From positions 186,001 through 250,000 of the forward strand of contig CAMQGK010000565.1 of assembly GCA_947000775.1 (NCBI GenBank): DNA of 64,000 nucleotides, given 5' to 3'. The stretch comes from Pterois miles. Taxonomy: Eukaryota > Chordata > Actinopteri > Perciformes > Scorpaenidae. A model generated the notes under the pieces. It did no database searches, was not told where the DNA came from, and was given only the letters and a program-made list of their open reading frames with translations. The position numbers and the translations under genes were made by a program. This document shows positions 11,096 through 22,095 of this stretch, piece by piece (within the stretch, counting starts at the first letter, position 1; each line of letters begins with the position of its first letter).

Positions 11096-11460
11096 TGCCA
11101 TTCCAGTGGAGAAAACATGACAAAGTGCCCTCTTGGCTGCCCCTATGGTTGCTTAAACTCTACAGTGCCCTTCCAGTGGAGAAAACAAGATAAAGGGCCT
11201 ACTAGGATGCTCCTTCAGCGAAGAAAATATGACAATAAAAATATGCCCTCTTTGATGCCCCTATGGTTGATAAAACATGATAAAATTCCCTCGACGGTGC
11301 CCTTCTGGTGGAGAAAACAATATAAAGTACCCTCTAGAGTGCCCTTTCTGGGGAGAAAACACGATGAAGTGCCCTCTTGGATGCCCCTGTGGCTAATCAA
11401 ACATGATAACGTGTCCTCTAGGGGGCCCTTCCAGTAGAGAAAACATGATGCAGTGTCATA
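11096..11460. repeat. Degenerate 42-bp minisatellite, open in frame
   Basis: About eight copies of a 42-bp unit of the type gtgcccttccagtggagaa..a.catgataaagtgccctct. On the plus strand the unit equals 14 codons, so the translation repeats (for example VPFWWRKQYKVPSR) without a stop from 11117 to 11437. The minus strand is also open over about 60 codons. I regard it as a decayed tandem repeat, not a gene, because the open frame follows from unit length and there is no splice or start context. Confidence 0.75.
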
Positions 11461-12543
11461 ATGCTTGCCCTACATGCTAGAGAAGTTTCTGCCTGCGAGT
11501 CAGAGGAAAAGAAGGGGCAAATATAAGACATCCAATCTTTTAATAAGCCTTTGTGTATTGATCAGCTTATTGACATCATTAGGTTTTAATAGAAGCATCC
11601 ATGCATCACTGCATAGCTGTCATACATATAAAAAGAGATGTTGTGATGATTAAATACCGTATGTTCCCAAAGTAGCACATACAGAGAAAACAGAAAGGTC
11701 ACAGAAATTATTAGCATTTGATGAAGTTAAATTAAAACAATGTCCTGCTGGTCAGAGAGGGGGAAAGGGAAGGCGAAGGCATGTCGAGAAACACCAGGCC
11801 GTCTTGTCCTGTAGGACACAGGATCGTGTGCTCAGTAGTGTGAAACAATGCACTCAAATGAACCAGTAGCAGTGCAGAATACATGCATAAGTCAGAAATA
11901 TCATTGCTGCTATTGACAAATATCTCTCTTTCTTGAGATTTTTTTTTACCGTGAAATCAAGACAGTGCTCCTCCTGCAGAATGTCTGGTAAACATCCAGA
12001 ACAAGGTGAGCTTTTATTGCAGATTTAGTGCAGATTAGGGCCAACAGCCCCGATTACCCCTCTTAACAGTTTTACAGGAATAATGTCAAAAGCATGAGGT
12101 GAACAACTCTTGGTATCTATACAATCACATAGTGGTATAAAGCAATTCGGGGGAAAGGAAATTGAACAAATAGAAGCACTGCAGCCCTTTATATGATCAA
12201 TGTTGTTTATAAAAAAAAAAAAAAAAAAGCAGCAAATGATCCACAGTTTCCTCCTTCAGACAGGTAGTAGATAGATGATTGAGTTTATAGAGCCAGCGTG
12301 TCATGTTATCATACAGACATTCACTGATTGTTCATAAGTATCTGATTGGGATAATTATCTGTGCTGAGTTGATCTGGTTACAGTGGAAATGCTACACAAA
12401 CTGGGAAGCAGCTATAACCCTTCAGCCACATATCTTCCCTCCAACCATTCTGACAAGACAAAATAACATCAATCTACAACTAAGCTGTGTTCACACCTGA
12501 GCTCTGAGCAGGAGGAGCCCATCGCTTGGACATCAGTATCATT

Positions 12544-13336
12544 TAGGGATGTCGCGATACCAGAAATTTACAAGTCGATACTAATATCCACGATTCTCAA
12601 AACAAAATTCAGTACCGCAGTAAAAGCAAAACAATAAACACCTTGAGCTGATGTTAGGACGTTAAACAGATCATAATCCCCTCTCTAATATCTGTTTTCT
12701 ATTGTTGTGAAAACATCTCCTTCAAACTACTTGATTCATTCAAGTGGCTTGCCAAAAACTTGTTTTATGAGATTACATTTGAACACATCATGATAATGTT
12801 GTAATTTACCTGACCTTTACAGGCCACGTACGTCTCATCATAATAACTCAATGGCACCACCATTAAGGTTAACAGCTCTGCTATTTATACAAGCTGGACT
12901 GTGCTGCCCACCGGCTACTAACAGGTAACGTTACTAAACCTCCCCAATTTCAATACAGATTTTATTGTTAACAGTGTCGCATTATCAGGGAAAAGGGTGT
13001 GTGTCCTCAGGTTTAGCAGTAGTAGCGCTATGCTTTAGAGTGCAACTATCGGTAAGCATCAATAAGAGGAATCGATAGTCACAGAAGCATGACATGCCAA
13101 GAAATTGGACTATTACGGTTCTCTATTCCCATCGCTAACATTTTCCCTGTCTGCCAAAATGGGGAGTGTCCTGATGATTTCAGACCCTGATTATCGGAAA
13201 AAATATGGTGCATCACCTGGACAAGTTGATAGTGAGTCTACTGCGTCCTTTTGGATTTTAGATGCCGTTGGTCTCAAGCCCCGTGTGGAAGGTACATCGA
13301 CTCTGTACCAAAGTATTGGTTCTTGTGACATCCATA
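12544..13336. mobile_element. hAT-type MITE with a perfect 8-bp target duplication
   Basis: The left end tagggatgtcgcgatacc and the right end ggttcttgtgacatccata are imperfect inverses. The flanking 8-mers gtatcatt (12536-12543 and 13337-13344) are identical. The 793-bp body has no transposase frame. This is a clean hAT signature. Confidence 0.8.
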
Positions 13337-14609
13337 GTATCATTAGGCTTCTGATGATAATAAGTGTGTTTCTCAAATAGTCCGTTTTGTAGTTTTGCCA
13401 TTGTTGTTTTAATATAAAATTCTACTGTTTGCCGTTCAACGCTACCATTTCGATTAGAATATTGTTTATATTGATGGTGGCAATTTTAGAGGTAGAGGCA
13501 TCAATTCACCAAAACATTGTTCTGGATAAAGCACAAAAATACAGGGGTTTAAATCTGTGTTTGTGCAGAAAGGTGCCACGGGCAGCAACGTATCCCAACT
13601 CCAACCCTCCGCTTTCACGGTCTACTTGGACACCTGGGGAACACATAGCTTTGAAAAGCTGCATCTTAACTTGATAGGCTGTCCTTTTCATCTCAGGGAG
13701 AGACGGTGGAGGGTTGGAGAGACTAAAGGCTTAAGATTAAGAAGGCCACTTGGGAAAACAGGGAGATTTCACCATCTACTCACTCACAGCCACACAGCAA
13801 TGAATGAACAGACACAAGCAAATACACATATCTGTAACTTCAAAGAAGATTATTTATACAATACTGATTATCTGGTTCAGATGTGTTTCTTAACAACAAG
13901 GCTTCCATCCTTAACCACAACTACAGTAATTTCTCACTGTGTTCACCACAAGCAAATTGCTATAGGTCGACTTTAAAAAGTTCACCTCAAATACAAAAGG
14001 AGAAAAGCTAACTTACAGCAAACTGTCCTTGTGTATAATTAGCCTTGTGCAGGAAATTAAGCCTATCAAAAATATTCAGAGCTAGCAAAGTCACTTTCAA
14101 GCGTATGCTGTGACAGATTTTTTAAAAACACGTCTGTAATGTTCTCTCAATGAAAAGTAAATTAATAAAAATATTAAAAAGCTCCTTGAGGTGAATCATC
14201 AACTCCCGTTTAATAGTGGCTATGAATTTATCTATTATCACCAGGATTTGTCAGTCTGAGCACTGTTATAACACTGAGCAGAACTTGTGCACCCTACATA
14301 GAAATCTAAAAAAAACTGAGAGAAAGAAATAAAAATGTCTGTTTCCAGAGACATTTGCTGCTCTGCTTCTGCTTTTGTCTGTAGTGATGAATCCCACCCC
14401 CTTTACACCTGGCATTAAAACGCCTTTTGGGTGATCTGATCAGATAGTGCTCCACAACATAAAAGAACAGGTGTAAATGTGCCCAAAATGCACTGAGTGT
14501 GACCCCGTCTGCCAAACCACCTCCAGAGGTGGTCAGGGACACACTGTGACCACATTGAACACAAGTCTAAATGCAGAAGATCGGATCTAAATCGGATCTC
14601 GATGTGGAC

Positions 14610-15005
14610 ACTAGTGGGGCTGACCAGAATGCTTCAACTGCTGCTGTGGTGATCAACCAGTACTTGAATCCTTTCTTTTTGCTTTTTGTTTTTTTGTTTT
14701 TTATATACAACTATGTAATAATAAAGTATAAATCCCAAATAGCCCATGAAATAAGAAATAATCCCACAATAACATCCATTATTCATATTCAACATTAATT
14801 AACTGTATTATTATAGTTGTTCTCAGACAGATATCGCTGTTTGCTGCGTGTAGGAGTGCGTGAGTACAGTAGTGCGATGATGGGAACAAACAGAAGAACA
14901 TCTCAGCTTGCTGCACTCCGCCATGAAGCTCAGAATACCTTTTGAATACTTCGTACCAAAGCTTCGAAGCTCAAAAAATGATATTCGGGACAGCCAGAGA
15001 CACTG
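14610..15005 (+). repeat. Dispersed repeat C, copy 1
   Basis: It shares cagtacttgaatcctttctt-like, ataataaagtataaatccc, tattcatattcaacattaat, cagacagatatcgctgttt and a terminal agcttcgaagct block with 21785-22095. The right end reads caaaaaatgatattcgggac then agcc, a recognisable repeat terminus. Confidence 0.65.
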
Positions 15006-16040
15006 GAGACACAAATTAATACCAGGTGTCAATGTTATCAGGTTATGAGACACATTTTAATGCAAAATGTAAAGGGAACCATTGACAAGACATGTTTGCT
15101 GCAAATCATACTCTAACAAAATCTGGTCAGAAAAATGTGTGCACAGCATTTTCAAGCACACATCTAAAACTGGGAGAGTAACCAAACTCTGTAAGGCGAC
15201 TTTCCACTGTACTTATCAGCCACATTTGTAGCTGTGCAAAATAACCTTGATTTTATTTCTCAAGGTGGCAGCAGAAGCTGTACATTTGTGTAATTGTGGG
15301 TCTTTGAGTCTGTGTGTGTCGCCTGTTAAGCTGTTGTTTATCTGCGTGACTGTGTCTCCTTGTCTGTTTGTGTGTAAGTCGAGTTTGCTTGAATCAACAT
15401 AAGAGACACAACTGACATTAGAATGCAACGCTGGCACCTCCCACCTCATAAAGCATGCTGTGCACCCGTCCACCGCATCACATCTCCAGCACCTCGTCCC
15501 ACCTGTTTGTACAGCGCTAAAACTACTTTGGTAATCAGTGACGCATCAGCAATAAAGCTTTCATTTAAGGGCATAACCCTAATTACAGTTTCATAAAGAA
15601 CTACTCTTCATTGGTGCTTAATACTATAACCAATGACTGTAATTATAGTATCTAGGACCAGCTCGTCTATAAATATATTTTTAAGAGGAGGTAGTCACAT
15701 TGCAACATTTTACTTGATTGATTCAGCATTCATGCCAGTTTTCTTAGACTCTATTAACACCTAGTTATATAACTGAATGTTTTGTATGAGTTATCCATAG
15801 CTACTTTATCTGGATAAAGAACATGTGCTACACAGTGCAAAACACTTTATCTGCTTTCTAAGCCTGATATAAAGGTATTGTTTGTCCACAGGTATGATCA
15901 TCCTCCATCACCAGTCACCATCTGCGAGAGACCAACAGTAAAATATGATATTTCAAATCGCAATTACAAATCCATCTGCTACTTCACCAGCACAGACAGC
16001 ACCATGGATCTATCGGTGCACATCGCATTTAAATAAATAC

Positions 16041-16630
16041 TAGGATTGTTTAACCATTAACCGACATTAAGAATTTTAACTGATTAACGCTTTTGGTTAA
16101 ACAGTTCAAAGGAATATTAATAATGAATTAAAAAGCGAAGCAAAACTCTGGGGAGGAGTTTGTCATTTAAAGGATAAAAGCTGGCCCACCTTAACAGCCC
16201 ACCTTTAGACAGTCTGAGCTGGTGTTGCAAGATACAGGAAGTTGGCTAACACACACTGCTACAGCTACATTCAAGGCCACAGACAACCCTCACACTCATG
16301 GTCCGTCAGACACTCGCCAAAGTTACGCCATGCTGACAGCGCATATGTGTGTAACGATAGCGGGCACGAAGCCACCAGCACTTCAGCTGCTAACATAGCA
16401 CAAACCCAAATGGTTTGTTGGACACGGCGGGCAGACACACAGCTGATAACCTGCTCAACTACAATGAATGTGTGGGGAGTTACTGAGAAAGTGTCTGTAT
16501 GTGTCACACACATGCGATACTATACACCACATCGTGGCTGCCACAGTAACTCTCCTCACAGTGAACTAGGGGCTTAACTTACGGCATTGTGCTTATATAC
16601 TGCAGCTGGCACAGAAAATTATCAGCCCTA
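16041..16630 (+). mobile_element. hAT-type MITE family D, copy 1
   Basis: The left end is taggattgtttaaccattaa; the right end is aattatcagcccta. The same body order (aaccgacattaa, agctggcccacctta, acagctacattca, gccaccagca, tgtgtggggagt) recurs at 55259-55910 and, inverted, at 49657-50265. A flanking target duplication is not convincing at this copy. Confidence 0.65.
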
Positions 16631-17543
16631 ATATATATACATTTATTATTAGCCAGCTGCTTCTGACTCCTTCCATACCTCCTTACCTCATCCCATTTTT
16701 TTTAATGAATTAAATTAATTTGGCTTTTGAAGCTTTGCTGTGTGTGAGCACTCCTTTTTTGTCACAAGACTGAGCCAAGTTTGTAACATACAGTATTTCA
16801 TCAAGATCTGAATCAACGTATGTGAAATTGTTTATTCAAGATACGACGGCAGGACGTCTCTGCTACCACTGAAAATTAATAACATACAGTAGCACAAAGC
16901 TTAGTTTGCTAAAGATAAAAAAGATCCCATCCTCTCATCTTCTCTATCCCACAGAGCTTGAGCCTTGTCTTCAAATGATGACAATGACAGCTTGGTTTAC
17001 ATTTTTACAGCTTGATATTACCTGCACCTAAAGCTGCACGTTTGAACGTCATTCAAGATCAAACTGGAACAAATACATTTAAAATCACTGTCTGATTTTC
17101 AATCCACAGTCTCTCACTACGTGTGATCTAAAAGCCACTCAAAGCTCTCGTCGCTGCAGGTTTATAATTGCACCAATAATGTCTATGTCTAAAATCAATA
17201 TATTTCTATCAAAAGGTTCAATGCACACATCATTTAAAAAAAAAAAAATAAGATTAGTATTTTCTGATTATTATTTATGTGTCAGGCTTCACAGGGTGAG
17301 GACACTTGGTCCCATCTTTCTATTGTCATTTCATTAAATATTTGATTTATTATAACGTTTTAACCCAACACTATAAAAGCCAGTGCAGGGGGCCTCAACC
17401 CAATTCCTTTAACTCACAAATTAATAGTAAGGTTGCTCCATATCTATTTTTATTACTTAAATTACCTGTAAGTCACAGAGTAAAACTATACTGTTTGTTT
17501 AAATGTGTAGTGGCGGTGACTAGCACACACACTGAGCAGTAAC

Positions 17544-17853
17544 GGGACGGCAGTAGCTCAGTCTGTAAGGACTTGGGACTTGGGTTAGGGCGCGGGCGGC
17601 ACAGGTTCAAGACCCCCATGGACCAAAAACAACTGGTTGGTGGGGGGGGGGCAGTTTACCTCTTGGGGAGTGCCGGGGGGGCCCCGGGGAAGGAAACAAA
17701 ACCCCCAACGGCTTGGGGGGGTGGGGGGGAGCACCCCCCCCCCTCATAAATCTCTCTATTAAAGAAAATATATATATTTGAGAAAAAAAAAAAAAGAAAA
17801 AAAAAAATTTCCCCCAGGGGAAAAAAAAAAAATATTTTTTTTTCTCTCCCCTG
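17544..17853 (+). mobile_element. tRNA-headed SINE with corrupted body
   Basis: The head gggacggcagtagctcagtc and the box-B-like ggttcaagaccc (about 17603-17614) form a tRNA-related promoter region. The body then follows the order of a common percomorph SINE (cagtttacctc, gtgccg.gg..gcccc, cccccaac, atctctctattaa, aaatttccccc). From 17640 on, however, the bases collapse into G, C and A homopolymer runs. It is not a functional tRNA: the cloverleaf is incomplete and the body belongs to the SINE. Confidence 0.7.
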
Positions 17854-18767
17854 ATTCAAACACCAATGTCCTTCATCACACCATCAGCTTCTGATCTGAT
17901 TCAATCCATCAGCATCAACAAAAATCACTTATTTACAGCCTCTACAGTATAAACTAACTCCACCGACCACAGAAATGTCTCTATCCTGGGTGTCACAAAG
18001 TGTGGCCCCAGTCCTTGCACCCACTTCCACTCACTGATGCAATCTGAACATACAGGTAGTGTGAATAAAGTCTGCATGTACTGCATGAGTTCGGTGCATC
18101 AGGCATTGGCCCAACACTGAGAGAAGCCCATGCTGTCTGGAAATTAGACATTATTTTGGCCTTGTCTTAAAATCATTGATTCAATTCACATTGATCAAAG
18201 GTTTTCGAATATCTAGAACAACAAACAGCAAACCATAGCCATATATCTTTTCAAGATGAATATGCATTTGAGCCAATACAAACCTGGACAACCGGTCTAC
18301 TGTTCAAGCCAAGAGTGACAACTAATGATGAGAAGAACAGAGGGAGGAATAAATCAAATGCGCATGGGTGCAGTGAAGAAGATGGTTAGTGGAGTTTTGA
18401 TAGTTAGTATCATAATTCATACTAATTTAAAAGAAGGACACGTACAAAATAATTTAGAGTGCTTATGTAACAACACTAATGAGCCTGGAAAGAGTCTTTC
18501 CTGACTACAGATTGACTGTAGAAATACCTAAATAAACTGAAAAAAATCTGCTGGATGAAGTGGACAATGAATCCAAAATGAAGTCTGTAGTTTTTAAGGT
18601 TTAATAGCGATCGTTATAGTGGAGGGTGTTCATAAAGAGTAGATCTGTGCTCAGCTGACCTGCTAAGGGTTGTGTCTTTCTAATAAAAAGGTGTAGATCA
18701 CCATCTTTCTTGTTTCTGCTCTACTTGCCTCTGTGTCCTCTATTTGTTTTTATTTTGCTGCTGTGCT

Positions 18768-18768
<1 letters not shown>

Positions 18769-18848
<80 letters not shown>
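18769..18848. repeat. (CA)n microsatellite
   Basis: A nearly perfect CA array of about 80 bp in intron 1. Confidence 0.95.
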
Positions 18849-18852
<4 letters not shown>

Positions 18853-19098
18853 TACACATCTGAGTAAAGGTCTTTTACAGTTTTGCTGTGGTTCCTTGGT
18901 GCCATTGAAAACAAGGGTCTTCCCTCAAAGTGTCCCAGTGGTCTAAATAAATACTATCAATGAATCTCTCTTCTTTCCTGAGTCGTGCCTTTGAACTGCA
19001 ATGTAGAGCCGGCCAGGCTGGATATAACATTCAAAGCATGACAGAGAAAGAGGGAGCATGAGTGCAGGAGAAAAGAGAAAGACAAATGGAGTGACTGA

Positions 19099-19101
<3 letters not shown>

Positions 19102-19163
<62 letters not shown>
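19102..19163. repeat. (GA)n microsatellite
   Basis: A perfect GA array of about 60 bp. Confidence 0.95.
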
Positions 19164-19166
<3 letters not shown>

Positions 19167-19429
19167 AAAAACTTTTTTAATTTAATTTAACACCAACCAA
19201 GGATAGTGTGCAGTTATTTAGTATATGCAACTGTGTTTGTATGTCTGGTCCATCAAAAGCCTCCGTTTTGACAGTCCAATCGAGTGAATATGAAGCGGAA
19301 ATGTATTGCCACTGAGATTTCTTTCCACAAATAAGTTGCCATTTTTCTTGTTTTTAGAAACTTGGGGGACTTTGATTTTAAAACACTTAAATGCTCTCTG
19401 ATGAATCCAGAGCACAAAGACAAAGAGGA

Positions 19430-19788
19430 GTAATGAGAGCGGAGAATGACGTGGCTCTTCCTCTGTGCATGTTGTAATAGGAGGTTCTCCTTGCTTCGTT
19501 TACATAGCCGGGCTGGCCGCGCATGCTTTTAGCACATCTTAGTGCGTATGAGCGTCCCCCACTGTCCGCTGTCGCTCTGCACTTCTGCAGCGGTTGCAGC
19601 TGATAACGCCGTCCTGACAGCGCTGTCACGAAAGCGTGGTACGCATCCTCCGGTTCCCCCTCAGGTTAACACTGTTAGCTCTGTCAGCAGTGTTCCCTTT
19701 GTTTCCACTGTTAGCGCCGTTAACAATGTTAGCTGCGAGCTGCCGGCTCAGCTGTCGCCATGTTGGTGCGGAGGCAGTAGAAGAGCTC
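19430..19788 (+). repeat. Dispersed repeat A, copy 2
   Basis: Same orientation and order as 3040-3395, with CpG-rich segments (for example gctgtcacgaaagcgtgg). Copy B follows about 890 bp later here, whereas in copy 1 the two abut. Confidence 0.6.
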
Positions 19789-19914
19789 CCAATCACATAT
19801 TACAATTAAACAACCAACATATACATCAGTCACAGCTTCTCTTATATGGCTTATATCTACCTTACCTACGCCAGATACATAAAAACCATGCAATGTCAAA
19901 TGGGATTACAACAA

Positions 19915-19972
19915 GGATAAGACAAGATAAGATAAGATGAACCTTTATTAATCCCCGGAGGGAAATTCGGGA
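19915..19972 (-). mobile_element. LINE 3' tail fragment (5' truncated)
   Basis: On the plus strand: aagataagataagatgaacc then tttattaatccccgg then agggaaattcgg. This is the inverse of the LINE 3' end at 49605-49656. Only about 60 bp of the element is present. Confidence 0.75.
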
Positions 19973-20680
19973 AAACTCTGCTCCAGGTGAGGCTAACCAC
20001 ACTATTGATATTTCATTCTTATGGTTAGGTTGGCTTATTGAGTCAAGACATTATTGATTTATGATAAATACAAGACATTAATCAGAATCATTTTAACTAG
20101 TAATAATTAAAGTCATGGTTTATTGCTGTTGTATCACCTCATATTGTAATAAAATGCATTTTGTATACTATATACTGTATGAAATGCTTCTGCTACACAA
20201 CCCAGTGGAAAGAGAAACATGGGCCATGCAGCTCTAATCCCCTATTGCCAGTTATTTTTGGATGAAGAGGAACAGGTAGACCTGAGGATGGTCCTGAGGA
20301 TATTAAGTTATATATGAAATTAAGACAAGTTTTATTGCTGAATAAATCCTGAAAGGCTGACAAGTCAGTGTAATGACATTTTGTAGTCTCATTTAGCCAC
20401 TTATTAGCAACCACCTTTTTTAAGACATGTAAAAGCATAATTCACAAAGTGACATATTTACTTCCGTATTTTATGCCGTATGTCTTGTGTTAACCACAGA
20501 CCTACTTTCAGGGACCTACTGTAACTAAAAGCTCATTCAAAAAATGCATTGACTTCAAGAAGTGCTAGAAAGCTAACTCATTTCAGAGTTTTAGGACTCA
20601 TTGCTGTACCACTCTGTAGTCCCTTTTCCTGGGAGATATTTTGACTTGTCAAAGCAGGAAAAGCACAGGTGTGAATAATG

Positions 20681-21149
20681 GTGCCTTCAGGTGGGGTCGT
20701 GTTTACTGTGTTTAAGAGTTGGCCCCCCTCATGTCGTATTCACAATGTCGTAAGTGGAAAGTTTCTGAGTTCTTGTGACGTGTTTGTTGACGTTGCAAGA
20801 AATGGTGGAGCCCATGGAAGTTCATTTATCAGAGCATAATAAGTTAATATTGTACAGTATTTTAGTCCTTTTATTGTTTTTTTCTTGCTAATTTTATATG
20901 TCTGAGGAAAATGTTGATATTCCCACCAAACACTTTCTCCTCTGTCGTTACGCAGTGACATTTCCTTCATTATGTTACCTGCTTGCTAGCTTGCTAAATT
21001 GTTAGCCTCTGTGGCTTCTAGACAGACAGTAACTTTAATATTGCCGTTGCTTAGCAGCGGTGTTCTTCACGACTTGAACGCAACACATGTAATGCTCACG
21101 ACTTCCCATGTCATGAACACAAGTTCACGAGTTTCATTTGAAGGCACCA
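20681..21149 (+). repeat. Dispersed repeat B, copy 2 (uninterrupted)
   Basis: Perfect 10-bp inverted termini ggtgccttca (20681) and tgaaggcacc (ending 21149). The sequence runs straight through ggtggagcccatggaagttc to gcataataagttaatattgt, where copy 1 carries the SINE. This looks like a MITE. I cannot fix a target duplication. Confidence 0.65.
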
Positions 21150-21784
21150 AAATAACCGTAAGAATGGCTCCATTCAATCAAGAGTCAGATTAAGTCATAC
21201 CAGTGATTGATAATGCACAATACCAGAGCTGGAACAGGCCAACTCAAATGGACTCCACATATCACCTGTGCTTTTCCTGCTCTGACAAGTCAAAATGTCT
21301 GCCGTAATTACCAGAATTACTGTATTAAGCTCTTCACCAGTAGTGTACAAATAAATCAATTTAAAATAATATTGTCAAAGGGCAACATCAGCTTCAAAGC
21401 TTAATTATCTGGTTTGGGCCAATAATCAATATTTACATATTAATTAGCTTAGTTTAATCATGTCATAGGAAGCAAATAGCAGCGTTGCACCCTGTTGTCA
21501 AATTACGCAACATTTCTTGGTGACAGGTGCAGTGGTGGCAGCTTGCTGCCTGAAAACAAATTAAGTGCATGTGAGTGAATACTCGCGCATGTGTGTCAAA
21601 CTGCATAAAATGCAATGAGTGATCATCCTCTCTAGCGTGCCGTGTTCAACCATGTGTAACTACATTCTCCTACTATAGAGCCCTGATCTCGACCTTGTTT
21701 TTACAGAGTGTAACTACGCCACAGCAAGAACACTGACACAAGAGGAGAATCAGGTAAAGGCTGAGATGTAGGGCCGGTCCAAGC

Positions 21785-22095
21785 TTCAATCATTGCCATG
21801 GTAATCAGTATCAAATCAGTATTTGAATGCTTTGTTTTTTGTTGTTTTTTTTCTTTATGTAAGTATGTTATAATAATGTATAAATCCCAAAATAGCCCTT
21901 GAAATAAGGAATTATCCAAATATTATTCATTATTCAAATTCAACATTAATCAGACAGATATCGCTGTTTGTTATGTGTAGAAAGGTATGTGCGTGTACAG
22001 AATTGGGGCAGCGGCACTGTCCCAGAGCTTCGAATACCTCTGAATATTTCTCGCAAAGCTTTAAAGCCCAAAAAGTGGTGCTGCTGGGGGGCCGT
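21785..22095 (+). repeat. Dispersed repeat C, copy 2
   Basis: Colinear with 14610-15005 (gtataaatcccaaaatagcc, tattcaaattcaacattaat, cagacagatatcgctgttt). The agcttcgaagct palindromic core has decayed here. Confidence 0.6.

Noticed and set aside
11117..11437. 106-codon open frame as a gene
   Set aside because: It follows from a 42-bp degenerate tandem repeat; both strands are open and no promoter, splice or homology support exists.
17544..17625. tRNA gene
   Set aside because: Box A and box B are present but the cloverleaf is incomplete and the downstream order matches a known SINE type.
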